Shown here one piece after another: positions 8,605 to 16,998 of a stretch of DNA of 64,000 bases (position 1 is its first letter; each line of letters begins with the position of its first letter). The position numbers were made by a program, and so were the translations under genes. Under the pieces are notes generated by a model. It was not told the origin of the DNA, searched no databases, and saw only the letters and a program-made list of their open reading frames with translations. Source of the stretch: Halomonas binhaiensis (GTDB taxonomy: Bacteria; Pseudomonadota; Gammaproteobacteria; Pseudomonadales; Halomonadaceae); the NCBI RefSeq assembly GCF_008329985.2, contig NZ_CP038437.2, forward strand, positions 1,550,001 through 1,614,000, read 5' to 3'.

Positions 8605-9729
8605 ATGCCTGTTTCCCCTGATATTCGATGGATCGATACTCCTGACGCACTGGACGCTGTCTGTCAGGCGCTTGACGATGCTTCCGTACTGGCTCTGGAT
8701 ACCGAGTTCTTCCGTGAGAAGAGCTTTTTTCCAGTGCCTGCCCTCATCCAGGTCTGTGGTGGTGGTTCTGCCTACTTGATTGATCCGTTGGCGGTGGATT
8801 GCACGGATGCCTTTCGTCGTCTCCTGACGGGAAGTGCGATCAAGCTGCTTCATGCCAGCAGTGAAGACTTGGAAGTCTTCGAGCATTGGGCAGGGGTGTT
8901 GCCAACCCCTCTGGTGGATACCCAGGTTGCGCAGAGTCTGCTGGGCGAAGATGCGGCCATCGGTTATCAGCGCCTGGTCGAGCACTGGGTTGGCCAGACC
9001 TTGCCCAAGGATGAAACGCGCTCCAACTGGCTGGAGAGACCGCTGAGTGATGCTCAACTGAGCTACGCTGCCATGGACGTGGTGTTCTTGCTCGAGGTAT
9101 GGCAACACCAGCAGGAAGCCTTGTCGCGTCTTGGGCGCCTCGAGTGGGTGATGGCCGACTGCGCTGAGCTGGTGGCCCAATCTCAGCGCACAGAGGAGGG
9201 CGACGGCCAGTGGTATCTGCGCCAACGACAACTCTGGCGTCTTAAACCTCAGCAAGTCGAGGCCTATCGTCTGATGACAATCTGGCGGGAAGGCGAAGCG
9301 CGTGAGAGGAACCTGCCCCGGGGCTGGGTGGTTCACGATCGGGTATTGTATGCAATCGCTGAACGGATGCCGGAAAATCGCTTTGAGCTGGCAGATGTGG
9401 AAGGAGTGAAGCCGACGCTGATCAAGCGCGAAGGGGATGTGTTGCTGGCCATGGTCAAGCAGGCTCGCCACACTGAACTGGCAGACCTGCCGACCGCTTC
9501 CCTGTCACCAAGCCTGCCACCGTTCAAGAAGCGCATGAAAGCCCTCAAGCAGGTGGTCAATGCAGAGTCCGAGAGCCTGGGTGTCGCCGCAGAGGTGTTG
9601 CTTCGCCGCCGCGAGATGGAGGCGCTGGTCACTGCCAACATGCGTGCTGAGCCACTGCCGTTGCTGAAGGGCTGGCGTGGCGAATTGCTCAATCAGAAAC
9701 TGGATGCAGCGCTTAACGGCTTCAAGTGA
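8605..9729 (+). CDS. rnd: Ribonuclease D
   Basis: 3'-5' exoribonuclease for tRNA and small-RNA 3' maturation. The 374-residue length matches E. coli Rnd. The DEDD exonuclease acids are visible: LALDTEFF near residue 30, the HASSEDLEVFEHW motif near 85-97, and YAAMDVVFL near 155. HRDC-type helical domains follow (about 205-290 and 300-370). The ATG start is just after recR. ycgL and ycgN follow, as in Pseudomonas, but a 153-bp gap with a 17-bp repeat array separates them. Confidence 0.95.
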   Translation: MPVSPDIRWIDTPDALDAVCQALDDASVLALDTEFFREKSFFPVPALIQVCGGGSAYLIDPLAVDCTDAFRRLLTGSAIKLLHASSEDLEVFEHWAGVLPTPLVDTQVAQSLLGEDAAIGYQRLVEHWVGQTLPKDETRSNWLERPLSDAQLSYAAMDVVFLLEVWQHQQEALSRLGRLEWVMADCAELVAQSQRTEEGDGQWYLRQRQLWRLKPQQVEAYRLMTIWREGEARERNLPRGWVVHDRVLYAIAERMPENRFELADVEGVKPTLIKREGDVLLAMVKQARHTELADLPTASLSPSLPPFKKRMKALKQVVNAESESLGVAAEVLLRRREMEALVTANMRAEPLPLLKGWRGELLNQKLDAALNGFK

Positions 9730-9773
9730 TGTAGTAGGCGGGAAAGACGGGATGGACGTTGTTGTCAGGTTCG

Positions 9774-9841
9774 CCTGTACAGCATGTTCTCTTGTACAAA
9801 TGGCTCGCTTGTACAAATGGTTTGCTTGTACAGCATGAATC
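9774..9841. repeat. 17-bp tandem array with TGTACA core, four units
   Basis: TGTACA occurs at 9776, 9793, 9810 and 9827, exactly 17 bp apart. The outer two units read CTGTACAGCATG and the inner two CTTGTACAAATGG. The array fills the gap between rnd and ycgL, ending about 40 bp before the ycgL start. Each core is self-complementary and about one and a half helical turns apart, so it could be a multi-site operator or simply an expanded tandem repeat. Confidence 0.7.
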
Positions 9842-9882
9842 AATGGTTCTTTAAACGGCACAATGGTGCAAGTGGGCTTTGA

Positions 9883-10191
9883 ATGGCCAAGGTAACGATG
9901 AAAGACAAGCTGCTGTGTGAGATCTACAAGAGCTCACGCAAGGAAGAGATGTATCTCTACGTGGACAAGCGCCGAGGCCTCCAGGATGTTCCCGCTGCAC
10001 TGCTGGAACATTTTGGCAAGGCCATTCCTGCGATGACCATGATTCTGACGGCTGACAAGACGCTGGCGCGAACCAGTGGAGCTGCAGTGATGGAGGCCAT
10101 TGCCGAACAGGGCTTCTACCTGCAGATGCCTCCCGCCAGGGAAGACTACATGCTCGACCTGTATCGCACACCGACAGAAGCAAGATACTGA
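9883..10191 (+). CDS. YcgL-domain protein (DUF709)
   Basis: A 102-residue cytoplasmic protein of the YcgL family: residues 1-35 contain CEIYKSSRKEEMYLYV, then the RRGLQDVPAALLEHFG stretch and the C-terminal PPAREDYMLDLYRTP. Its biochemical function is not established. The gene lies between rnd and ycgN, the order seen in pseudomonads. I took the ATG at 9883, which gives the family length. A heptamer array begins two bases after the stop codon. Confidence 0.88.
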   Translation: MAKVTMKDKLLCEIYKSSRKEEMYLYVDKRRGLQDVPAALLEHFGKAIPAMTMILTADKTLARTSGAAVMEAIAEQGFYLQMPPAREDYMLDLYRTPTEARY

Positions 10192-10193
10192 AA

Positions 10194-10240
10194 CGAGCTA
10201 CGAGCTACGAGCTACGAGCTACGAGCTACGAGCTACGAGC
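10194..10240. repeat. Heptamer array (CGAGCTA)6-CGAGC after ycgL
   Basis: Six perfect CGAGCTA units plus CGAGC begin two bases after the ycgL stop. A sister array of identical length, with CGAGCTT units, begins directly after the ycgN stop at 10798. Each unit contains the self-complementary AGCT, so the RNA can fold. Period seven and absence of spacers exclude CRISPR. Confidence 0.9.
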
Positions 10241-10341
10241 GACACAGTTGCACCGCAGAACTCGGTGCTCGTCGCTCGAGACTCGTCGCCACAGGAAGCA
10301 CCGTGCCAATGAGAGATGACCGCGTGAGACGGTCTTGAGAG

Positions 10342-10797
10342 ATGACCTTGAGAGATAGATTCTGGGAGCGCTATGCGCTCGATGAGTTGACCCAGGAGGA
10401 GTGGGAGGCGCTGTGCGATGGCTGCGGCCAATGCTGCCTGCTGAAGTTTCAGGATGAGGATAGTGGCGACCTGGCCATTCTCAATCTGGCTTGTACATTG
10501 CTCGACATCGGCAGTTGCCGTTGCAGCGACTATCCCAACCGTTTCAGCAAGGTGCCGGATTGTACCCAGTTGACTCCAGCGCTTGTCGGGCAGTTCAAGT
10601 GGCTGCCTCATTCCTGTGCCTATCGCCGTTTGGCGGAAGGGCGCAAGCTGGCGGGTTGGCACCATCTGATCAGCGGTGACCGTGAGCGCGTGCATCGCAA
10701 GGGCATCAGTGTGCGTTCCTTCGCCGTCCCCCAGGATGGTGTGCGGGAAGAGCACTACGAAGACCATATCATCGCCATCATTCCCATTGATGATTAA
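10342..10797 (+). CDS. YcgN-family cysteine-cluster protein (UPF0260)
   Basis: A 151-residue protein with conserved cysteines of the YkgJ/YcgN zinc or iron cluster group: CDGCGQCC (about 29-36), then CTLLDIGSCRCSDYPNR (about 53-69), a further Cys at about 74 and one near 93. The likely role is binding a metal ion or cluster; the function is unknown. ATG at 10342 fits the family start; the ribosome binding site is poor. It stands between two heptamer arrays. Confidence 0.88.
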   Translation: MTLRDRFWERYALDELTQEEWEALCDGCGQCCLLKFQDEDSGDLAILNLACTLLDIGSCRCSDYPNRFSKVPDCTQLTPALVGQFKWLPHSCAYRRLAEGRKLAGWHHLISGDRERVHRKGISVRSFAVPQDGVREEHYEDHIIAIIPIDD

Positions 10798-10844
10798 CGA
10801 GCTTCGAGCTTCGAGCTTCGAGCTTCGAGCTTCGAGCTTCGAGC
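10798..10844. repeat. Heptamer array (CGAGCTT)6-CGAGC after ycgN
   Basis: Six perfect CGAGCTT units plus CGAGC start at the first base after the ycgN stop codon. The array is followed by AGCTCGTGGCTCG, which can pair with the units, so a 3'-end structure is possible. It has the same layout and length as the array after ycgL, but a different seventh base. Confidence 0.9.
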
Positions 10845-10858
10845 AGCTCGTGGCTCGA

Positions 10859-11024
10859 CTATCCTGCCATCATCTCGATCAGTGCATCATGAAACGCCTG
10901 CGCCGTGGGCGTTAGACCTCGTCCAGCATCCCAGGCCAGGCCCACGTCCATGGTCGGAATCGGGTCGCTGAGATCGATGTGCTCGATGCGCCGCCCTTCC
11001 AGTGACCATGGGCGGTAGACCATA
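10859..11024 (-). pseudogene. Remnant of a LysR regulator 3' end
   Basis: The reverse strand encodes the last 50 or so residues of a LysR-type effector domain, from MVYRPWSLEGRRIE to a stop at 10859. It matches the C-terminus of the intact LysR gene at 22636-23544; positions 10874-11024 differ from 22654-22804 at five bases by my reading. Upstream of 11024 similarity fades and there is no DNA-binding domain. It is a non-functional fragment, in the same orientation as the intact gene. Confidence 0.85.
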
Positions 11025-11088
11025 GTCCGAATGAGTGATGATGCTGGTGGCCTGGGCCTGTGATTCGAAGTTTGTATCGACAGAGGCG

Positions 11089-12312
11089 TCATGCCGACAT
11101 GAAGTCGTTCCAGCGCCGTACCAGATAATTGTGTTCGTCCATGACAGTATTCCAGACCGCGATCTTGCTCATGCGAGAAAAGTAGTCGCCACCGTCGCGT
11201 ACCTCGCCACGTTGTATCATGACATCGTTACTCATTGGGCCGCAGAGGTCTTCGATGGCAGGTTTGCCGGCGTACCAGTAGTCCCATTCGGCAGTGGACA
11301 GGTGTGGTCGGGTCAGTGATGACGTGGAGATGTAATACCCTTGTCTGGCCATGACGGCCCCGGGCCAGCCTGATAGCCACCAGTTCATGTATTCGTATGC
11401 GGCATCCAGAGTGCGGCCTCTGACCTCGCGAGAGATAGACATACCGCCATACCAGGCACGATAGCCTTCCTGAGGTGAGGCGAGACGAACCTCGATATGG
11501 CGCTGCTTGAGATCGTTTATGGCAGGTGACCAAAGGCTTTCAATGCCAACCTTGCCGCGTGCCATGTCGGTGGCAGATTGGCCTTGATTGCTCCAGAACG
11601 TACGAAAATGACGGCGTTGCTTGAAGTTGATCAGACAGTCAATCAGGGCATCAATCTCTTTCACACTTAGGTTACCGATGTCTTCGAACTGGATGAGCCC
11701 GGAGGCCTGAGCGGCAAGAGCCGCATCAATGGCGCCTATAGCGCTGTCATTCTGCAGGCTAACCAGCCCTTGCCAGCGTTCATCGAGTAGCCAGCTCCAA
11801 CTCTCCTGATCAGCACTGAGCCCTTCGGGCAACATATCGAGACGATAACCAAAACTGTCCACATTGTGACTAACTGGCAGCATGGTAATTTGCTCGCTAG
11901 GGCGTGAACCACAGCTGCCACCGGGTTGTACATAAAGCCGATCCACAGGGTTGCTGCCTGCGCCTAGTGGAGAGTGTGGCGTCAGGCGCCCTGTCTTGGG
12001 CAGTTCATTGATCGCATCCCAGTAATGGATACGCTCCAGCTGAATCGGCTGGATGGCGTTGGCCGGCCATACGAAGTCGACATTGTGAAACCACTGGTCA
12101 TAGATATCGAAGCTGTGTGGTGCCAGAACGCCGAGCCGCTGCGCGGCGACGCCATCCTGGACTTCAAAGGTGATATCAATACCGAGATCGCTGCGGGCTT
12201 GTTGGCGAATGTTCTCCAGTAGAGTGACCGAGGTACCGAGGACACGCAGCGTGACCTTGCTACGCTGGACGTAGGGCCCGCTGGTTGCGGTATTGGAAGA
12301 CGCATCAGGCAT
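11089..12312 (-). CDS. PotD/PotF-like solute-binding protein without signal peptide
   Basis: The 407-residue protein resembles type-2 periplasmic solute-binding proteins of the polyamine group: a first lobe with VTLRVLGTSV (about 20-29), the hinge-like LPVSHNVDSFGYR, and a late YEYMNWWLSGWPGAV segment that is characteristic of this group. It begins with a polar stretch and has no signal peptide or lipobox, and no ABC permease or ATPase gene is near. Either secretion is lost or it works as a cytoplasmic ligand binder. It overlaps the CobW-type gene by 8 bp as the last gene of a five-gene leftward operon, so co-expression is certain in layout though its role is unknown. Confidence 0.75.
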   Translation of the reverse strand: MPDASSNTATSGPYVQRSKVTLRVLGTSVTLLENIRQQARSDLGIDITFEVQDGVAAQRLGVLAPHSFDIYDQWFHNVDFVWPANAIQPIQLERIHYWDAINELPKTGRLTPHSPLGAGSNPVDRLYVQPGGSCGSRPSEQITMLPVSHNVDSFGYRLDMLPEGLSADQESWSWLLDERWQGLVSLQNDSAIGAIDAALAAQASGLIQFEDIGNLSVKEIDALIDCLINFKQRRHFRTFWSNQGQSATDMARGKVGIESLWSPAINDLKQRHIEVRLASPQEGYRAWYGGMSISREVRGRTLDAAYEYMNWWLSGWPGAVMARQGYYISTSSLTRPHLSTAEWDYWYAGKPAIEDLCGPMSNDVMIQRGEVRDGGDYFSRMSKIAVWNTVMDEHNYLVRRWNDFMSA

Positions 12313-13348
12313 GAAGGATCCTGGGGGCGGAGTGGTCGCTCAATTGTTCCATGAAGATTTTCAGCGAGTTTGCCACGGCCTCTCCCGTGATACCACGAGT
12401 GATGAAGACCAGCTCCGAGCGCCGATCACCGGGAGGCCAGGTAGTCAGGTGTTCAGGAGGATGGATCGTGTGTTGCACACCGTGCAGCACAACCGGGTAA
12501 GGGGAACCCTGAACGTGGAGTAAGCCTTTGACACGTAATAGATGGGTACCATGACGATTGAGCAGCATCGACAGCCATAGGCCAAAGCAGGTCCAGTCCA
12601 CATCTCCCTCCAGGCGGAGGCGGAAGGTCTTGATGTCGGCAAGCTGCTGCAGATGGCGCTGGCTGGTACCAAGTTGCCATGGCCCCAGCCACTGGCGTGC
12701 CTGGCTGGGGCTGAAATGGGATGGGGGGATATTGTCGTTGAACAGGGAATCGGTGTTTGCCCCCAGGCTATCGGCATCCAGGCACTGGGCAGAAGGGTTG
12801 ATAGCAGCCAGGCGTTGTCGCAGTTCGTCGAGATCTATCGCTGAGCTCAAAGAGGTCTTGCTGATGATCAGTCGATCTGCGGCAGCGACCTGGCTGGCCC
12901 AGACAGGATGGTGCTGGTAGCTGGCTCGGGCGTTGATGGCATCGACGACAGTCACCGCGATTCCGGTACTGAGATGGTGGCGCAATACTGGGTCTGCTGT
13001 GATGGTCGAGGTAATAGGACCGGGATCAGCGAGGCCGGTGGTTTCCAGCACGATGCGTTTGAATGGCGGGACCTGCTGTTCCTCACGTTGAGTGAGCAGG
13101 CGCTGCAAGGCATCGGAAAGCTCGCCGCGAATGCTGCAGCACACACAGCCGCTCTTCAGCAGTACCGCATCCTCTGCAACTTCTCTCACTAGGCGGTCAT
13201 CAAGGCCAACTTCGCCGAATTCATTGATCAGTACCGCACTGTCGCCAAAGTCTTCGTTGGAGAGGATCGATTTCAGTAGCGTGGTCTTGCCGCTGCCGAG
13301 GAAACCCGAAATGACATGCACTGGCAGCCGTTGGTGGAGGTCAGCCAT
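12305..13348 (-). CDS. COG0523/CobW-family metal-chaperone GTPase
   Basis: G3E P-loop GTPase. With ATG at 13348 (347 residues), Walker A GFLGSGKTT is at 15-23, the metal-binding GCVCCSIR (CxCC) is near 66-73, the ETTGLADP switch is near 105, and a CobW C-terminal domain follows after about 240. Family members deliver zinc, cobalt or other metals to client enzymes. The longer reading upstream is rejected because the ATG overlaps the stop of the CGLCG gene by 8 bp, a translational-coupling layout. Its co-operonic client is not obvious: amidase-signature enzymes need no metal, so the small Cys-motif protein or the CE4 enzyme at 18.5 kb are candidates. Confidence 0.92.
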   Translation of the reverse strand: MADLHQRLPVHVISGFLGSGKTTLLKSILSNEDFGDSAVLINEFGEVGLDDRLVREVAEDAVLLKSGCVCCSIRGELSDALQRLLTQREEQQVPPFKRIVLETTGLADPGPITSTITADPVLRHHLSTGIAVTVVDAINARASYQHHPVWASQVAAADRLIISKTSLSSAIDLDELRQRLAAINPSAQCLDADSLGANTDSLFNDNIPPSHFSPSQARQWLGPWQLGTSQRHLQQLADIKTFRLRLEGDVDWTCFGLWLSMLLNRHGTHLLRVKGLLHVQGSPYPVVLHGVQHTIHPPEHLTTWPPGDRRSELVFITRGITGEAVANSLKIFMEQLSDHSAPRILHA

Positions 13349-13673
13349 CGTTGTCACGTTTCCCATGGTAATGCTCCAGCTCATCGAGGAACTGGGCTGA
13401 TAATGGATCCAGCGCATGGCCACTCATCGCTTCCGCCTGACGCCATATGCCGCCCAGGTCCTGAACAATTTCCTGTTTGCCGGTGGCGCTACCCAGTACG
13501 AAACTGGTGGACTGGAAATCAGTGACGGACAGCCGTCGTGGAGCGAGTACGGCATTGATCAGTCTTGCCCGATAGGCACGAGCATGTCGCCGAGCGTAAT
13601 GGGCCTGTTCGGGATCTTCGATGCCCGTAATCCAGTGGCTGTCTTCTCCAAGTGTGCCGCAGAGTCCGCACAT
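13341..13673 (-). CDS. Small protein with N-terminal MCGLCG motif, unknown function
   Basis: A 110-residue protein that begins MCGLCGTLGEDSHW; the CxxC at residues 2-5 directly after the start Met could bind a metal. The rest is helical and charged, with a HYARRHARAYRARLIN segment near 30-45. I do not recognise a characterised family. It sits between the amidase and the CobW-type GTPase, overlapping the latter by 8 bp, so a partnership with the GTPase is likely. A class II amidotransferase also exposes Cys2, but the rest of that fold is absent. I start at 13673 rather than 13736 because the Cys motif then lies at the N-terminus. Confidence 0.7.
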   Translation of the reverse strand: MCGLCGTLGEDSHWITGIEDPEQAHYARRHARAYRARLINAVLAPRRLSVTDFQSTSFVLGSATGKQEIVQDLGGIWRQAEAMSGHALDPLSAQFLDELEHYHGKRDNDG

Positions 13674-13699
13674 GATGGATAACCTCCCGCGGTTTGGTG

Positions 13700-15067
13700 T
13701 TAGCTCGTTGTGGGTGTCGGAAATGCGGTCAGGCATTGATCCACGGCCAGAGCGGTGCGCAGCAGCGCTTCATCCTGGCCGCGGGAAGCACTCAGTTGCA
13801 TGCTGGTGTGCTGCTGGTTGTGGCGCCCGCAGGGCAGAGCCACTGCCGGACAGTCCAGCAGGCTGGCCACCATGCTCAGGCGCAGGGTGGCCAGGTTAAC
13901 TTCGGCAAAGAGTTCTGCATCCTGCTCCAGGGGTGCCAGTTCAGGAGCAATATGTGCCACTGTAGGTGTCAACAGAACCGCGCCGCCGAGCTCTTTGCTC
14001 AGTTGTTCGATCAATTCCTGACGTCGCCGGTACAGGGTGACTACGGCATCGGGGGGCATCTGGCACGTATTCAACAAGCGCTGGCGAACACGCGGATCCA
14101 TCTCATGAGCGGCGTTGCTTTCCAGTAGCGCGCGATACTCGGTGTACGCTTCGGCGGCACCCAGCCATCCGATACGATGAATATCGTCGAGAGTATCGGC
14201 AATGCTCTGCAATGGACGCTCGACAACCATGAACCCTGCCTCTCGGAGTTGCTTGGCACGGTGTAGCAAGTGGTCGCGTACACTGGGCTCAAGTCTTTGA
14301 TCCTCGAGGATGGCGGTGTCTACTATCAGCAGGCTGGTATTCGGCTGTGAAGGCGTTCGCTGGCGGGTGGCATGACCGCGCATGGCATCGTCAATCGCTA
14401 CGCAATCATCGAGGGTGCGGGCAATGACGCCGATAGTATCGAGGCTACGCGCCAGAGGTGTAGTGCCTATACGGTCGTGGCGCTGCTGGCTGGGTCGGTA
14501 GGCGCACAGTCCATTGAAGGCTGCAGGAACACGCAGTGATCCGGCGGTATCGGTGCCGATGGCCGCAGGTACGATGCGTTGGGCCACCGCGATGGCGGAA
14601 CCCGAACTGGAACCTCCAGGTGCTCGCGTCGGCCCATCGCCGGGGGTGCAGTGTGGCGTACCATAGTGGGGGTTGAGACCCAGGCCAGAATAAGCCAGTT
14701 CGGTCAGGTTGGTCTTGCCGATACATACCATGCCCGCGCCACTCAAATGGCGCACGGCGTTGGCATCCTGCTGGGCCGGGCTGGCACTCAGTACACGGCT
14801 TCCAGCCGTCGTGCAGGTTCCCGTGATATCGAACAGGTCTTTCCACGCAATCGGAACCCCATCAAGAGGGCCATGTCGGGCTCCCGACTGCTGGCGGGCA
14901 GCGGATGCCCGTGCTTCTCTCAGGGCCCGCTCTTCGGTCAGTGAAATAAAGACACTGTCGCTATGCTGGGCCAGGCCAAGACAATGCTCGGTGATGTCGA
15001 CTGGGTTCAACTCGCCTTGTGCGATGGCTTGGCCTAGTTCCAGCGCAGTGTCAGGAAAGATGGTCAT
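13700..15067 (-). CDS. Amidase-signature family hydrolase
   Basis: A 455-residue cytoplasmic amidase using a Ser-cisSer-Lys triad. Numbered from the ATG at 15067: Lys76 in WKDLFD, cis-Ser153 in the GGSSSGS loop, and nucleophile Ser177 in GTDTAGS; the 24-residue spacing of the two serines matches the family. GGAG lies about 10 bp before this start. Relatives hydrolyse linear amides, half-amides, allophanate (AtzF) or biuret; the substrate is not readable, but the NCS1 permease 19 bp upstream suggests a nitrogen heterocycle product. It is the second gene of the leftward operon. Confidence 0.9.
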   Translation of the reverse strand: MTIFPDTALELGQAIAQGELNPVDITEHCLGLAQHSDSVFISLTEERALREARASAARQQSGARHGPLDGVPIAWKDLFDITGTCTTAGSRVLSASPAQQDANAVRHLSGAGMVCIGKTNLTELAYSGLGLNPHYGTPHCTPGDGPTRAPGGSSSGSAIAVAQRIVPAAIGTDTAGSLRVPAAFNGLCAYRPSQQRHDRIGTTPLARSLDTIGVIARTLDDCVAIDDAMRGHATRQRTPSQPNTSLLIVDTAILEDQRLEPSVRDHLLHRAKQLREAGFMVVERPLQSIADTLDDIHRIGWLGAAEAYTEYRALLESNAAHEMDPRVRQRLLNTCQMPPDAVVTLYRRRQELIEQLSKELGGAVLLTPTVAHIAPELAPLEQDAELFAEVNLATLRLSMVASLLDCPAVALPCGRHNQQHTSMQLSASRGQDEALLRTALAVDQCLTAFPTPTTS

Positions 15068-15086
15068 TGAGCGCATTCTCCGGGGG

Positions 15087-16649
15087 TTAGCGATCTTCTC
15101 GTTTGAGTGCGGAAGCTGGTATCTGATCGTTAGTCAGGCGGTCAAAACGACCGTTCTTGGTGTAGACCCAGCTAAGGCCGACGCTGGTCGCCAGGTAGCT
15201 GTCTCCGTCACGGGTATCGATCTCGGCTTGAGGATACCGAGGCATAATCCAGGTTTTCATCAGTATCAGGTAGACGATCAGAGCAGTTATGAAACCGACA
15301 GCATAAGCGTATTCAAGGAAGATGAGCGCCATTGCACCCCCTGCCAACCAAGCGATGAGTCCGGCTGGGTTGTAGCCGTTGGCGAAGCGAAACTGCCCTT
15401 CGCTATCGAACAGGGCGGGTACATTGAGACGGCGTTTTCTCAGTAGATAGTAGTCTGCAACCATGATGCCCCCCACCGCCGACAGTACTGCACCGTAATA
15501 ACTCAGAAAGGTGAATAGATTGTCGAGAATCAGCCATGGCATAACTGCCGTGCCAATAATGCCGGCCAGCACCAGAGCCAGTGGATAAGACAGTCGAGGA
15601 GCACCTGCATTGACGAAAGTAAGGGCCGCGGGAATCAGGTTGGCAGCGTTGTTGGTGGACCACTGAGCAAGAATCACCATCAACAGCAACACGATCAGAG
15701 TGAAACCGCCTCCTTGGGCCTGAATCACTGTTACTGGGTTCCAGTCACCAGCGGCAATGAACGAGACGCCACCAATCAGGGCAATCCATGCCTGGGTCAC
15801 CGGCAGGGCGAGAAACTGTGCCACGAACACGTTGCGGTTGCGGGCAAAGAAACTGCGCTCATCGCCCGAAGTACTGAGGAATCGTGTCAGGTTGGGAATG
15901 TCGACTGCCAATGCCGACCAGAAAGCCATATTGGCAAAGAACAGTCCGATGATGGAAATGTCCTGGTCGCCGGCAAAAGTCCAGATGTTGACACCTTTGG
16001 CCTTTGCCATGACATCCAGTGTGAAGTACATCCAGACCGAAATGGCCACAATGCAGGGTGCCGCAATCGACGCGAGTAGCTCAACGGCACGAATGCCTAA
16101 AGCCGTGTTGACGATCTGTACAGTAGCGAACAGCAGATACCACAGTATCCAGTTATCGAACCCCCACAGGTATTCGACGATACCGTTGAGCGCCAGTGCT
16201 CCCAGGTAAGTCTGTATGCCGAACCAGATAGCGGCAACGATACCGCGTGATACTGCGGGTAAATGAGTTCCTTTGATACCGAATGGAGCGCGTAGATAGA
16301 CTGCAAAGGACAGCCCGTGCTCTGTACCGATGTCAGCAGTCAGAGTCATGACGATACCCAGCACCAAGTTAGCGGCGAAGATGACCGCGACCACTTGCAT
16401 CAGTGACAGTCCCGCGACGCCTCCTGCGCCGAGCTGGAAGGTCGCAATGATCACGGCCATGCCGATCCATAGCCAGATGAAGCCCCAGAAGCCGATGGTA
16501 CGTTGACTGAGCCAGACCGGAACAATCGAGGGTTCCAGTAGATGCTGGTTGTTATTGGGGGAGGCATCCAAGTGTGGCGCGGTGTTATCAAGAGGCTGCG
16601 AATGTGGCACGGAATGGTCCCTTCTGGAGTTGTTGTATGAGGAAGGCAT
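15087..16649 (-). CDS. NCS1-family nucleobase/hydantoin-type permease
   Basis: A 520-residue inner-membrane cation symporter with about twelve hydrophobic segments between residues 50 and 475. Family features include the SQRTIGFWGFIWLWIGM entry helix, a WFGIQTYLGA segment near 145 (substrate-site helix 3 of NCS1 carriers) and a YGAVLSAVGGIMVADYYLLR segment near 385-405. Known substrates are cytosine, uracil, allantoin, hydantoins and related rings. First gene of the leftward operon with the amidase; the GntR regulator is divergent. The N-terminal tail of about 45 polar residues is long for the family. Confidence 0.92.
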   Translation of the reverse strand: MPSSYNNSRRDHSVPHSQPLDNTAPHLDASPNNNQHLLEPSIVPVWLSQRTIGFWGFIWLWIGMAVIIATFQLGAGGVAGLSLMQVVAVIFAANLVLGIVMTLTADIGTEHGLSFAVYLRAPFGIKGTHLPAVSRGIVAAIWFGIQTYLGALALNGIVEYLWGFDNWILWYLLFATVQIVNTALGIRAVELLASIAAPCIVAISVWMYFTLDVMAKAKGVNIWTFAGDQDISIIGLFFANMAFWSALAVDIPNLTRFLSTSGDERSFFARNRNVFVAQFLALPVTQAWIALIGGVSFIAAGDWNPVTVIQAQGGGFTLIVLLLMVILAQWSTNNAANLIPAALTFVNAGAPRLSYPLALVLAGIIGTAVMPWLILDNLFTFLSYYGAVLSAVGGIMVADYYLLRKRRLNVPALFDSEGQFRFANGYNPAGLIAWLAGGAMALIFLEYAYAVGFITALIVYLILMKTWIMPRYPQAEIDTRDGDSYLATSVGLSWVYTKNGRFDRLTNDQIPASALKREDR

Positions 16650-16998
16650 TTTGTTGTCTTTGGGATGACTTAGCCTTGCTTAAATGAAGTATGAGTACAA
16701 AGTTCGTTTTTGTGCAATAGTTGTATCCTGGCCTCTCCAGCGGACATTTTTATCGTGTTGATTTGGCAAAAATTTCTTGCCGAAGGCTTTTTGTCTTGAT
16801 TACTGTCGAGGTGGGGTGATATCTCAAATCATCATCGTGGTTGTGCTCGAAAGGAGTACTTAAAGGTGCCAGAATGTGTGCCGGTTGCGGCTCGATGGAG
16901 CGTGCTGTGATTTCGGGTGATCGCAGAAGTGGCATCTGTCTCGTGACAGTATGAGCCTGGGATAGGGAGGAGAGGTTCTGACCAAAGTCGACAGACCC
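16650..16998. promoter_or_regulatory. Divergent promoter region, NCS1 operon and GntR gene
   Basis: The 349-bp gap between the leftward permease operon and the rightward GntR gene contains TTGTATCC at 16721-16728, a motif that recurs twice after the GntR gene in front of the CE4 enzyme (18194-18201, 18405-18412). A strong Shine-Dalgarno GGGAGGAGAGG ends at 16975, close before a CTG codon at 16978 that is in frame with the GntR gene. No coding sequence is supported in the rest. Confidence 0.5.

Noticed and set aside
10194..10844. CRISPR-like repeats near ycgN
   Set aside because: Units are seven bases without spacers and there are no cas genes; these are simple tandem repeats.
10859..11088. 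Functional small gene of 77 codons
   Set aside because: It lacks a start with a binding site and is the C-terminal piece of a LysR protein with unrelated sequence fused upstream.
10845..11088. Insertion sequence as cause of the lysR duplication
   Set aside because: No transposase, terminal inverted repeats or short target duplication is seen at either copy.
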